Below, in pieces: positions 23,501 through 35,468 of a stretch of 64,000 nucleotides of DNA; the stretch's first letter is position 1; each line of letters starts with the position of its first letter. A program made the position numbers and the translations under genes. A model generated the notes under the pieces. It worked only from the letters and a program-made list of their open reading frames with translations. It was not told where the DNA came from and ran no database searches. Origin of the DNA: Watersipora subatra (lineage: Eukaryota > Bryozoa > Gymnolaemata > Cheilostomatida > Watersiporidae); assembly GCF_963576615.1 (NCBI RefSeq), contig NC_088708.1, positions 9,176,001 to 9,240,000 on the forward strand, in the 5' to 3' direction.

Positions 23501-26500
23501 GGAAATGACGATGATATTTTTTTCTAACGATTCTTATGAGATTACGATATTTAATTATAAGTTTGGATATTCTTTTTGATACTTCTTGATATTGTTAGCT
23601 ATGACGTTTTTAAATGTTAACAAAATTGTTCATTGGTTTTCTATTATTACTGTATTACTATATTAATAATATTGGTTATTCTAATAATATCAGTGCATTT
23701 TACTTCTAATATTGGCCAATATTGCATTTCTCCTATTGCAGGGGGAGAGATATAAACATATAATCTTTTCCTTTCATCATTGCTGTTTGTTGTATATAAT
23801 AACACCCACACCCAGTACATTACAGCTACCATTGCAGTTATCCTATTGCACTGCAGTGCTATTTGACTGCTAATATTGCATTTCTCAACCATCAGTACCC
23901 TTTCTTTTTTCCAATATCACTTTGGTCGTGGGTTGTATGACAGTGGAATTTCTAGTATACATAATATGGCTAAATTAAGAGCAAATGTGTATAAGCCTAG
24001 GAACAACGCAGTAAGAGATTTTCTCACCTATGCGACTAACTCACGACTTCCCTTTTCTATAATGCTGACAAGATAAGCTGCCGTAGACAGTGAAGGAGAA
24101 CTTCACCTTTGAAAACTAACTTTAGAGCTGCCATTATAGCTGCCTATAGCTAGAGTAGCTCTTTCTCATAAAGCAAATCCTAGAAATACAGCAGCAGTTC
24201 ATCCTTAGTAAACAAGTGTGATGTTTTGATAAAGTTGCATTTACTAGCTAATATTCAGCATTGTAACTCTGCTATGTCAAAATTGCCGGAGCAATATTTC
24301 TAGCCAGCTTCATTGAAGTAGAAAATTGCCCTTCGTATGCAGTGAGTCATTGAGATGAGTTCTGCATCAACTTGCTAATGGCTAACTCGTTCATACTACA
24401 ATCTATGTTTTGTTAATTTAGTTAAAAACGCGCTCATAAATTAGATTAGAAGGGTAAAAATGTCACTTTGTACTCTGCAAAAATCTTAAAAAGTTACTGC
24501 GGTGTCAAGTTGTATTTATTTTATAGTTGTGTTTTTATAAAAGGAATAACTACTGGCTTGTTTTATATGGATAAACATGCAACAGACAGTACATGCCGTA
24601 TGTTTACTTATATAGAAAGCAATGAGCTTTCATTAATCATTTAAGAGAATTTGATACATCATGCTTTGAAGAGTTACGACTTTATCAACACAGCACTAAT
24701 ACGTGTTCAGGCAACAGCATTATTATTTAAAAATATTATCAAAAAATATTTTTGTTATAAATATTACAACGTAATTAAAAAAATAATTTTAAGGCCTCAG
24801 AAATGGTTAAAAGAAGGATATAGCAATTTTTGAAATTTTGCGGATTAAAGATTTCTGCTGATTTCTTGCCCAATCCTTATACTGTCTCCTTATTTTGCAG
24901 TTTTTTTTGATGTTGAAGACCTTTGTTCCAAAATCCGTATTATTTATGTCAATTAAAGTTTTCAAGATCTTTCAAGGTTTGTGTCCTCATTTTTTTACAG
25001 GACAGTTACAGGTTTTCAACTCATTTTAGCTTACCTGAGATGAACAAATTGCATGCAACATCTAACAATTATTTTAAAAATATCATTGCTAGCTGCTTCA
25101 ACAATCTTCCACCTAATATTCGTTCTTTTAGCAGATAAAGGTATTTTAAATACTATTTGTCAAATAATAAAACCATTTATCTGGTTGTTGTGGCTAACTT
25201 GTTTTCTTTTATTTTTGTTGCTTTGTTTTATGATTATTGTATGGCATAATTTGAAAAACATTTGTTTAAAACAAAATTAATGCCAATAAAGTAATACATA
25301 TAATCTATATATATAAATCTCAGTGATTGCAGTTTATCAGTCTGTTGTTCGTATATCCAGTTATAGCGATGAAGTAATAGGAACGAAAAAAATGCTTCGC
25401 ACCGGATTTGAACTTGGAAACAATAGTCCTGCAGACAGGCGTTACTATGGAATAATTATATACCCAATCTAAAACTCTACACCAGCAATAACAGAATTAG
25501 TAGCAGCTTATGCGCTTCATTTGCTTTTCACAAGAAAATGATTACCTACCATATTTCCTATAAATATAATATCTAACTTGGTAAACTATCAACATTTATA
25601 GCCAACTCTAATAATCCATTAACTAGTGTAAAATTACTTAAGAATATTTTTTGGCTCAAATTGAAGGCAACACAGTGATAGAATCACCCTAAAATCTAGC
25701 ATAGTTTTCTTATTGTATCTCCTGTAGCGTCTGCAGCCAATGTACTTTTTCCTACCGTATAGGATGACTTCCTGACATGTCCTCTTGTAGATATGATCGC
25801 TATACCTGACTTTGTGTCAGGAGCTATGGAACACTGGGGACTCATCACGTTCAGAGAAACTAACTTGCTTTACAAAGAGGGCGTTTCATCTCCAGCCAAC
25901 AAACAGAGAATAGCTGAGGTGGTAGCACACGAGCTAGCTCATCAGGTATGGCTGTGTGCAGACTGCCTTCTGGGACTAAAAAAGTTTAAATCTTTTTACG
26001 TATATATGGATTGATTACTAGTCCAAGATGAAAGATTGGCATGGCAACATATATAGTGACAATAAACATTACAAATCAATAAATGGATCATTCCCATTTT
26101 TGTCTATCTAAAAAATTTTGAAATACTGAACAAATTTTAGTTTTATGGTTCTAAGATTTATGAGAATTTGCTGTAACATGACTTTAATATTTTTAATAAC
26201 TCTTAATAATTTTGCAGATATTTTAACAATTTGCAAAAGGCCTAAGTACGTTCCTAACATACTTGACAGTTTTAGGAGTTTTCTACCCTCACACCTTAAT
26301 AAATCCCTTCAAATAAGTTTTTACATAACTTGTTCACGTCTACAGTTTGTAGCAATATTTGCTGAGCCTTAAAAAACGCTTTTTGACTTATTTAGTGGTT
26401 TGGAAATATCGTAACAATGGATTGGTGGGACGATCTATGGCTTAATGAAGGATTCGCCACATTTATGGCCTACGTCGGTGTAGAACCGTTTGAACCTGAA

Positions 26501-29500
26501 ATGGAAATGGTGAGTTACTTGGTTTTCATTTTAGTAACCTTTGAATTCTTTGGCTCGTTATATCTTTAGCAGATGCAAGTAACTGGTCTTACGGCATTAT
26601 TATTGCTGCACTATTACCTAGTTACACACTTCATCAGGCGTTTGGCCAAGCTTCCTAAAGTCATAGCTTGGCAACACACCTCCATGTGGCGCTTCAATGC
26701 CATCATGTCAACAGTCATATCGCTCTCATTTTGTCATGATTTAGTGTCGCTGTTTGAAAGCAAAACACTCGTGAGACGCGCCATCTTTATGCCATAGAAG
26801 CAGCCTTAGCGACCAACAGCATCGCACTTGTGCGTACGCATGTTGCTTCATATGCGAACACAGGCCTTGACATAAGGCGTCGCATAGCCATCACTCCACT
26901 GTAGCTCTCTATTAAAACATGATCCGTTTGTTGGCCTAAAGTAGCCCTCAAACACTGGTGCACTCAGATGTCGACCCACTATCGATTTATGAAAACTTAG
27001 TATATATGAAAATTAAGCTGTTTAGAGCAAGATATAAAATCAGCAGTAAACAAAACTAAATACATGTATGTGTTAAATTAGCATTTCAAGTGGTTAATAA
27101 GTCAGCAAAGTCCTTAACGTCACTATTTTATACTTTTTATTTGATAGTTTAACCAGTTCGCTCCGATAGAGATATTCACAGTTATGCCTCAGGACTCGTT
27201 AGCTAGCTCTCATCCTATCATAGTACCAGTGAAAAGACCGGAAGATATTACAGCAGTTTTTGATGCTATTTCCTACAACAAGGTATGAAGGTTATATATT
27301 GCGGAGATAATTTCACTCTACAATAAATGTGTAGGACTTTCTTTGAATCAGAGCACAGAGCACATAGATTATTCTCATGCAGTGATTAAGAATAAATGAT
27401 ATTAATGATAGTTAATGATATAGACACCAAATCGGAAACTGAACAATACCTATATAGCTGGAGCGTGTGAGTTATTGATGACAGTTTCTCAATAAGACTC
27501 GCACCAACAGCCTTGAAACTAAAGATTGTAGTTGTGTGCTCTTTATGTCATATTTCTAATTAGTCTTTATAAAGTGACTGTCATCTTTGTTAAAATAAAC
27601 TTGCAAATAGTGATGAATGAAATTGACTTTTTCCACCTAATCTGCTAAATTCTGAAGTTGTCCACTCTGTCTGCTCTTATTGTATGGTGAGATTATGATT
27701 CTGAACTCAAAGAGTAAAATATAAGAAGAGAAGCAGGACAAATGAAGCAGCCCTCTTTCATTAGACTGTTAGATATGTTAGCTTGAATGTTTCTATATAA
27801 ATACACATCCACAAAATGCTCTGAAGAATGTAAGCGGCAATGAAGTTGTGAGTAATGAAGTTTGCTTTATGTTTTAAGGGGGCGTCTGTGATTCGAATGC
27901 TCGAAGCTATAGTCGGCACTGATGCATTCAAAGGAGGACTCTCTGTACGTACATCTTATTGTTCTTTATAAAATAAGTCAAAGTTAGGCTACTTCTTAGA
28001 AAACATCAAACGCAGCAAACTTGTCCATGCATTGATATAACTCTTTTTACAACTGCAATGATAAGCTGATTGTGGTTCAGTTACATTGTCCAGTTGATTT
28101 TAAAATTTCTATTCAATTGCAGACAGGCAGTCAAAAAGTATGAGCAGTGAGACACATAATAGCTGAGTATGTATGGTACTATGTACCGGTATATATGATT
28201 ACCGCATGTATCAAATATGTGTACTTCTCCATATATTTCAGTCATACCTGCAAAGATACCAGTATGACAATGCCAAAACTTATCAGCTATGGGAAAGCAT
28301 TGGAGAGAAAGTTCCTGAGCAAGATATTGCACATCTGATGGACACATGGACCAAGCAGAGAGGTTTTCCCTTGGTAACATTAGCATATGATGAGCAGCAG
28401 AACACGATTAACGCCACACAGACTCTGTACAGAGACAAGAATGATGAATCTGACTGGCCTCACTCTGACTTTAAGTGAGCCGTTTTATGATCACTAAGCA
28501 TAAGCGCACTAGTACACCAGTTACCACTAGTACTCCAGTTACCACTAGTACTCCAGTTACCACTAGTACTCCAGTTGCCACTAGTACTCCAGTAACCACT
28601 AGTACACCAGTTACCACTAGTACACCAGTTACTACTAACACACCAGTTACCACTAGTACTCCAGTTACCACTAGTACACCAGTTACCACTAGTAAAGAGT
28701 TACCATTAGTACTCCAGTTACCACTAATACACCAATTACCACTAGTACACCAGTTACCACTAGTACACCAGTTACCACTAGTACACCAGTTATCACTAGT
28801 ACTCCAGTTACCACTAGTACTCCAGTTACCACTGGTACACAAGTTACCACTAGTACTCCAGTTACCACTAATACAATAGTTACCACTAGTACACAAGTTA
28901 CCACTAGTACTCCAGTTACCACTAGTACAATTACAGTTACCACTAGTATGTATAGCATTGTTTTGCCTGCAAAGGTTTTTGCTGTTTATAAATGTATTTG
29001 GCTGCTTACTCTAAAAAAATGACCCCCTTTTATACACGCATTACATTGTATTCTATGGATGCTGGCAATACTGCAATCATTTGTAAAAAGTTGGAACAGT
29101 GGCTCAGTTTGTTTGCTGACTACTATTACAAATTGATGCTGTATTGTACAGGCACAACAGCACAACAGCGCATGTATTAATTCCCACTATACCTCAAGCA
29201 TGCAGTTTGAGGTATTGTTTAACAAACCCAGAGTTCAATATACATTTAGTTGTATATTTGCAATGGATACTTGTGAGTAGAATAAATGAAGCGTATCTTT
29301 GTTGGCATTTAGAGTCATCGGTGACACGACTTGTAGGAAGGATGAAGCAATTTAATAACAGTGTTGCCCTTGCTTGTAACTTAAGAGTCAAAGTGTTTTC
29401 GTACAAAAACAATCATAAACAAAACTAGATTGTACAAACTGATATGAAGAATAGAAATACTATTATAATATCTCCATCAACGCGATTCCAGATTATTTTA

Positions 29501-32500
29501 AAGGTCTCACGCTGTCTCAATAGCCTGAGATTCTATAGGCACCTTATGTTATAATTAATGTATGCTTACAGAATTTGTTAGGATTTATCTACGTATGAGT
29601 ATGTCTATGAGTGTCCTTTAAAAACTCTTTTACCTGCTGCATTTAGATTACAAGAACATCACAAAAAGGTAAAGGGTAGGTTTTGATTTTGTATAAAAAC
29701 TAAAGCTTACTAATAATCTGAGACAGATTATGAATCTGAAATATTTTCAACAGAAGGAAACACAACTCCTCAACAATAACATCTAAATTTCAAAATTAAA
29801 AAATTCATACACAGAAAACAACAAAGTTGAAGTCAACAAGATCAAAAAGCATCAGATCAAGATTCAGAATTTGGCGAGGGCTGTCCTGCACCATTCTTGC
29901 TGCATTTTTGCTATACAAAAATATTTCTAGTTTCATATACCGATGTGAACTCTGGCTAGTAACTCAAAAGTTTCAGCCATAACGTTAGCTACATGTTCAA
30001 TCGTATGTATTTACTTGCAGCTACTTATGGCAAGTGCCACTGCATTACACTTCAAGTGCAGGACCCAGCAACAATGACTTCCCTTGGCTCTACAGCAACA
30101 GCTCCACAGGTAGCATTCATGTATCGACGCATTGTTATCATGGTTACAGTTTCTCTTGCAAACCTCTATGTCAACTCTTCTTTCTTCTGGAATGAACTAC
30201 AAATGTTTTTGTTATATTAATAGTTACGTTTCCCAGCCCAGTATCTCTAAGCCAGAATGGCGCGTGGTTGAAATTTAACAAGAACACGACTGGTTACTAC
30301 AGAGTCAACTACCCAGATGATTGGTGGAATAACTTAGGATCTCTGCTCACAAATGACACTGATGTAAGTTTGGTTGTCTTATTTATTCTACTAAGTTGCA
30401 TGTAAGCTAACAATAGTTGCACAAACTAATGAAGCTGCTATTAACAAGTGGAAGACTAAAAGCTATCGATTTTCCTTTTTTGGATTTATTTGCTCTATAC
30501 AGCTACCACTGAATGCCTGGGTAATAAAATGTTTTTACACAGAAATTTATTTTTACTCAACACATACAACATTTACCATTTTAATCTTTAAATGAAAGTG
30601 TTTTGTGTATTTCTGCGTACTGCGTTTATTTCTTTGAACTGTGTTTATTTCTGTGTAATTCATATTGTACTGGCTGCAGTGCCTACTACAGATCTATACC
30701 GATTGTTAGTTTTGTTGGCCATGTAAGTTTAAGAATTTTTCTTCATGTATGGGCATGCATCTTTTTTCAGGTATGGCTTTACGCCTAACATTAGCTGCAG
30801 TGCTAAGTGTGAAACCATAAAATATTAGCATGTGTAATAAGTATGTGCCCAACTTATTCCACAGTTGGACAGATGGACAGCATGGCATATTGAGTAAATG
30901 CCTGTCTGCAGAACTAGAGGTTGGAAGTTGAAATCCAGCACGCAGTAGATTTTTCATTCCTAAAACTTTATCACTATAACTGGACATGCGGACGGACAGA
31001 CAAACATTGTGACTTATATACATGTATCTAGATGAAAATAAACAATTGTAAATATCTGTGATAGAAGCTTGTAAAAATTATTATAAGACAAACAACGTAA
31101 GATTTGAATCGGGAATAGTTCCTTGGTGGAACAATTTATAATTGTTTGTCACGAGCAGCAGCACAGATCAACAACAAACGCAAATTATTGTCACTGCAGT
31201 TTATTATTGTCACTGCAGTTTATTATCTAGTCGGCTAAAAAACTCAAAACTCCTTCAAATGTTTGACTTGTGCTAGAAATATGAAAACGGCCTGTTTTCT
31301 CAAATTTTTGTGGAAGGATTATGTAGACAGAAATAAAGATAAAGAATCAGCAGCATTTGGTTGCACTAACACTCGAAGGACAGACCAGAGGACACAAGTA
31401 TGAAATAGGTTTACGACATATGATGAAGTTATTAGTGTGTTAAGCTAATAAAACTCTTACACCTTATTTAATTATTGCTTTTTAAGTCTTGCAATATGGC
31501 CTTCTGCAGCTGAAAATATAATGAATTCACCCTTCAAAAGACGATTTTCCTGCAATTTTTATTTTTGAGAAATAGATCCTACAAAATGGTAAATGCTTAA
31601 AATTAGTTTAAAACCAGATAAAATGTTTTTTTGCAGTTAAATAGTCTGTAAAATTACTTTGGGTTTGGCATGACAATCTTTACTATAATAAGAATTGTGT
31701 TCATCTGTTCAAAGGCTCGCTAAGAGCGTTAAGAAAAAGATTACACGGCGTGAGAATCAAACTCAGACATGTGCATTTGCAGCCAGGCACACTACCAGCT
31801 GCGCTGCTGAACCACTTTGCGGCGATGCAGAGTAATTGTAGACATACTGATTACACATGACAATCTCTCATGGCATATGGGACTGCCAGCGCACTAGTCT
31901 ACTATAATTTATGAAGCTTAGTTATGATCTTGTCTGTTTGAATACTCACTTGCAGTTATCTCCTCCAAAGGAGGAACAACTCTTACAAAGTGATCGCTAA
32001 TGCAAGCAACACTGGTGAATGTTTTTAAATGACAACTATTTCACTCTGTTTACATATTGCTGCATAATTTGCTATCACATAGGCTCTGGATGCAGGAGAC
32101 AAAGCTGGTCTAATAAATGATGCAATCTCGCTGCCAAAGTTTGGTCACCTCTCCTATTCGACAGCACTCAACTTTATCAACTACATGGCTAATGAGAGCC
32201 ACTATGTAGCTTGGATTTCTGTCTACAGCGAAGTGTTTAACATTAGAAATTTGCTGGGTGGTGACAAGTGGAAGGTAAGACAGGCAGCAAAGTCAAGTAA
32301 TATCGGAATTCTGCATGCACTCCTTTGCTCAATTCCATGCACACAGGTAGTTGCCTTCTCATTGTAAAACTGAATTATATGGACCTGGTGTTATATTGCA
32401 GAAGTTTGTGAGAAATCTTGTGAGTAAAGCGTATGAGGATCTGGCATGGGAGATTGAAGGGAGTCATCTTGAGCAGTGAGTACATGAGCTGCCTGCAAAC

Positions 32501-34252
32501 AGAAGGGCAACTGTTCAGTTCTACATATTTATAAAAATTTAAAAACTTGAACACTCACGTTTGTATTGCTGAAAGAATGGTTTTTCCATTACAAACACTT
32601 GCCACTCGACATAACTTAGCACTAATCTATACATTTTTTTCTAAGTTTACTGCTGTTTTACAGGCTGTTGAAAGGATCTCTGATTCGATTAATGTGTGGC
32701 CATGGATCACCTGAATGTTTGGCAGAAGCAAAGAATAGATTCACACCCTGGCTCGACAACCCTTCAAGCAATCAGTAAGGGGAATGTAAAGCTTATGTAT
32801 GCAAATGCACCATATAGCCATCTTCTGTCAGGATCTAGGGACAAAGTAGCTTTTGTTTTTATTTCTCACCTAAACTATGGTAGGAATTAAACTGCCTGGT
32901 TCATGGCATGTTGGTTTATTTACAAGGCCAAGCTGTATAACATTGACCTTCTACTTTTCCCATTTTTTAGGTTAGACGCAACCTTCAGAAGGGATATCCT
33001 TATTTACGGCATGAGAAATGTTACTGAGGCAGAGTGGGAAAAGGTTTGGGATCTCTATAATACCGAACCGGTTGCATCAGCAAAGTCTGACATGAGGAGA
33101 GGGCTTGCTCAAACAGACAACGTAAACCTTATAAAAAGGTCTGTATTTGTTATGCACATAGCCTCTGTCCCCATGCTGTAATATTGTATGATATCTTTAA
33201 CCTGTTCGAAAATAAGTCCATTTTGATTTATTAAAATAGCTGTAGCATGCAGGATATACATGAGCTGATGTAGTGAGCTGTTTTGCAGGTATCTTGAATA
33301 TGCTATGGACAAGGAGAAAATACCCGACCAGGATTTTTTCAGTGTCATATCGTACTTGGGCTCAAATTCTGTTGGTCTTCCAATCGTCTGGGACTTTGTA
33401 AGAGACAACTACGACGCCATTAAAACCAGGTATTAAAGAAATAACTAAAAGCTCAAATATACCTTCTCAATTTTTCTAAAAACTGATATGTTATTTTTTA
33501 TTGAATTCATCACATTATTTGATTGAAATTTGCTTGAATGATGTGCAAATTTTGATCACTATTGGTTGCTTAGTTCATCTTGACAGTATCATAAATGTCT
33601 GACAGACTAGGAGAATATTTTAAAATACATAGCCATCACAGATGCTCTAATTCACACACATGTCTGACATTTATATTTGAATATTTTTCAACTGCCTTTT
33701 TACAAAATGACATTAATAAATTTTTGACATTTATACAAAAGTTGGTTGCTTTAGATTTGGAGTAGAGCACAGATACTTCGGAAGAATGATTCCTGATCTA
33801 GTAGAGGGCTTCACCACACCAGAGAGATTACAGGAGGTTTGACAAAAACAATATTCAATTGTTTGCTTGATACAAGAATATAAAACCGAGTTTATACTTA
33901 ATCTTTGTGAAGGTGTTAGAATATCTCCTCTCCTCACATAAGATGCGTCCACTTCTACTTGACATGTTGTTTGGTGTACAATCAGCGTCTTATACATTAC
34001 GACTTACTTAAACTCAAGTCCTGCCCTAGTCATAAGAATCCATGAGAAACAACAATTTCTATTAGTTGGAATTGCCTTCTCATGCCAGAACACTTGCCAT
34101 ACTTTTAGGTGGAAGATTTCTATAACAAAGAAAAAGAAGAAGGATCTGGAAAGCGAGCCCGTGAGTTGTCGTTACAACAAATAAAAATGGCCATTGATTG
34201 GAAGGACCGCTTTGCAGATGAAGTTAATGCGTGGTTAGACCAGAATGTGTAA
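11538..34252 (+). CDS. M1-family zinc aminopeptidase, membrane anchored (aminopeptidase N / ERAP type)
   Basis: Type II membrane exopeptidase removing N-terminal residues from peptides. Exons, all phase-compatible: 11538-11881, 12193-12394, 13055-13196, 21301-21421, 25791-25945, 26396-26509, 27148-27282, 27879-27944, 28242-28474, 30021-30109, 30224-30363, 32083-32274, 32402-32475, 32664-32774, 32971-33138, 33289-33429, 33755-33836, 34109-34252. The first gives the signal anchor ([20 protein letters not shown]), a Ser/Thr-rich stalk and the start of the M1 N-terminal domain ([18 protein letters not shown]). Then come [16 protein letters not shown], the substrate motif as GAMEH rather than GAMEN, the zinc site HELAHQW with the third ligand in WLNEGFA, and the catalytic Tyr in DAISYNKGAS. 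The last ten or so exons form the ERAP1-like C-terminal domain, ending AWLDQNV. About 884 codons are read. The start codon is upstream and unseen, and about 45 residues between 13196 and 21301 are missing. The exact subfamily is not assignable. Confidence 0.93.
11992..12075. repeat. AAT-rich trinucleotide microsatellite
   Basis: Interrupted AAT/AAC/TAG trinucleotides in the first seen intron of the aminopeptidase gene. The opposite strand is an artefactual Leu/Tyr-rich open frame. Confidence 0.85.
13729..16672. repeat. 49-bp minisatellite, about 60 copies
   Basis: A head-to-tail array of a 49-bp unit containing ACTACATGTATGTTTGATAG, AGATGTATATGTGAACCA and CTGGTGTGTAG. Variants recur (GTATAT/GTAGAT, CTACATG/CGACATG, TGTGTAG/TGTGAAG), which suggests higher-order turnover. 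It lies in the aminopeptidase intron after the exon ending at 13196. Because 49 is not a multiple of three, the open minus-strand frames with HIYISIKHT and STHQW words are by-products. Confidence 0.97.
18134..19545. repeat. 26-bp G-rich, nearly C-free minisatellite
   Basis: About 1.4 kb built from two half-units, GTATGTGTGAGGGG and TATGTGTAGGGA, with occasional extra or missing half-units. The plus (aminopeptidase sense) strand is almost free of cytosine apart from GGGCAAACG and GGGCATG variants near the edges. The minus strand is open for 487 codons of Pro/Thr/His/Tyr-rich repeats. This follows from the composition and is not a gene. Confidence 0.97.
20531..20955. repeat. Degenerate 22-bp minisatellite, about 19 copies
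   Basis: Diverged units of the form GAGTTCCTTATGACCATACA, just before the aminopeptidase exon at 21301 and in the same intron as the 49-bp and 26-bp arrays. Higher divergence suggests it is older than those two. Confidence 0.9.
22422..22682 (-). CDS. Candidate nested gene: small secreted Cys-containing protein, 86 aa
   Basis: Unrecognised. The minus-strand frame starts ATGAAACTTCC with G at -3 and ends TAG. Residues 1-25 form a classic signal peptide: a lysine, then the hydrophobic run [20 protein letters not shown] and small residues for cleavage. The remaining ~60 residues include [12 protein letters not shown] and a three-cysteine segment CRVRARC, then GLSHLGVC, ending HFIIKPLI. The segment is clearly richer in G+C and C-ending codons (CTC, GTC, GAC, TCG) than the surrounding intron, which favours real coding sequence. 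It sits antisense inside an aminopeptidase intron. It may be a complete single-exon peptide gene or the first exon of a larger secreted protein. A shorter complementary frame of about 56 codons exists on the plus strand. No function is assigned. Confidence 0.4.
   Translation of the reverse strand: MKLPVALTMIAAAWSFTLFILAPLLGSMVDSAAGPWSIRSISESRVVCRVRARCDRGLSHLGVCFFLGSDSDLGDHSPHFIIKPLI
22932..23955 (-). mobile_element. Unclassified ~1,025-bp dispersed repeat, copy A
   Basis: Near-identical, in inverted orientation, to 49676-50700. Read on the minus strand it starts ACTAGAAATTCCACTG and ends GGTCGTGGGAA. Short inverted words CCCACGACCAAA and TTTGGTCG(T/C)GGG lie close to the two ends, the first about 24 bp inside. 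A palindrome AATATTGGCCAATATT occurs at 23708-23723. There is no recognisable transposase. An 80-residue open frame is shared by both copies but looks like chance. It is probably a non-autonomous DNA transposon, inserted in an aminopeptidase intron. Confidence 0.75.
25301..25452 (-). mobile_element. tRNA-derived SINE, copy 1
   Basis: Minus-strand sense. A tRNA-like head with B-box-like AAGTTCAAATCCGG is followed by a body (TTCGTTCCTATTACTTCATC, then GCTATAACTGGATA) and a tail ending GATTTATATATATAG. It shares this order with copies at 30881-31031 and 63452-63622. Confidence 0.65.
28508..28948. repeat. 18-bp minisatellite, about 24 copies
   Basis: The unit is CCAGTTACCACTAGTACT. It begins only 33 bp after the aminopeptidase donor at 28475. 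Since 18 is divisible by three, all frames stay open; one would read Thr-Ser-Thr-Pro-Val-Thr. The exon frame itself meets a TGA at 28476, so the array is not an extension of the protein. Confidence 0.95.
30881..31031 (+). mobile_element. tRNA-derived SINE, copy 2
   Basis: Plus-strand sense. An A-box-like region (CATGGCATATTGAGTAAATG) and a B-box-like word GAAGTTGAAATCCAGC are followed by the body TTTTTCATTCCTAAAACTTT and CACTATAACTGGACA, with tail TTATATACATG. It is more diverged than copy 3. Confidence 0.6.
31722..31835 (-). mobile_element. tRNA-like SINE of a second family
   Basis: On the minus strand an A-box-like stretch (AGCGCAGCTGGTAGTGTGCC) is followed by a B-box-like word GAGTTTGATTCTCACG at suitable spacing. 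It does not share the body of the other SINEs here. It could be a decayed tRNA pseudogene. Confidence 0.5.
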
Positions 34253-34517
34253 ACTTACAAGTTTGCTCGAATGGGCAAGGCATGCCCACCCGCTGGAGTT
34301 ATCATCTTTACTCACCACAAGCAAGGCTTATTATAAACACGTTTACTAGGTCACTGATTGACAGCTTTATTGTTTCCACTTTTAGAATCACTATATTTTT
34401 AGTCCATATCAACTATATTCTAAAATTAAACATCTCATTTACTATGGCACCAGCAAATCGTGTCGTATAAATGATGTTTTTGATGAATTTCAATTCTTGC
34501 TAGCTAAAGCCTCAGGT

Positions 34518-34523
34518 AATAAA
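34518..34523 (+). other. Candidate poly(A) signal of the aminopeptidase gene
   Basis: AATAAA, 266 bp after the stop codon; further AATAAA-like runs follow near 34625. Confidence 0.5.
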
Positions 34524-35436
34524 ATGCAATTAATTTCATTTTTTATTAATAGAGTTATGTTAGAAAATTTTCTTCTCTGATTTTTTTATGTTTAACATTG
34601 ATTTCTGGCTGTTAATGTGTTAAAAAATAAATAAAAAGGAAGTTTTGCATCAAAAGGAAAGGTGCCAAAATCTAGCTGCCGAAGCCAGACCAGTGTTGAG
34701 GTATCAAAAATACAACAGCTAGCAAGCTGTATAAACTGATAATTTAGTAATAAAGAGTCTGAGGCTGTTTGCTTGTTGATGTCTGCAAGTGCTAAGGTTC
34801 TAAGTAACTTCATATATTCAACTACAATACAAGTTAAGCAAGATAATAGCTGACATAACGGCTATTCAAAAAGTGCTGCAAGTACTATTTTCATTATATA
34901 CTGTAGTTACGGTACTACCCTGCTATGGGGCTCACTAACGCTAGTGTCTTATCATATCTGTAAAATAAATGCACTATTTTATAATTAAATACATCACTGT
35001 GAATTACAGCAATGTAAAAAATAAACGGGCAGCCCTAAAATTTTCACCAATTTTAATAAATATGGTGTGGTAGTTACTAGCCAATGCTTTGAAGTTGCAC
35101 TTATTACATAGCAAAGTGAAGTTCTGAGTCTCCTCTATTCAGATATGTTATTAAAAGCATAATTAAAGTAGTTTACTACTAAACGTGTAAACTTGTGCTG
35201 CTCGCTAGGACAAGACTGAAAATCAGGAATTTTAATTTTTTGCAATTTCAAAGACAAAGTTTTCTATTCAGCAAAACATAATGACATGAGGATTGCTTTA
35301 TACGTCTTCAACCTGAGTAGCAACTGCTTTAAATTTGAATGCAAATAAAATATTGGTTTAACTCGAGTTAAAAAGAGTGAAAATGTTAAAAATAGTTGTT
35401 AACTTTGACTCTTTCTAAAACCTATCTAACATTGTT

Positions 35437-35468
35437 GTTTCAAGCTAAAATTAATTTTAGCTTGAAAC
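35437..35468. repeat. Perfect 32-bp palindrome
   Basis: GTTTCAAGCTAAAATT is followed directly by its exact reverse complement with no spacer. Confidence 0.9.

Noticed and set aside
23647-23892. 80-residue frame conserved in both copies of the 1-kb repeat (also 49740-49985)
   Set aside because: The copies are so similar that frame conservation carries no information, and the product resembles no protein domain.
28475-28958. Mucin-like Thr/Ser/Pro repeat frame and antisense Val/Leu-rich frames
   Set aside because: Units of 18 bp keep every frame open, and the upstream exon frame terminates immediately at 28476.
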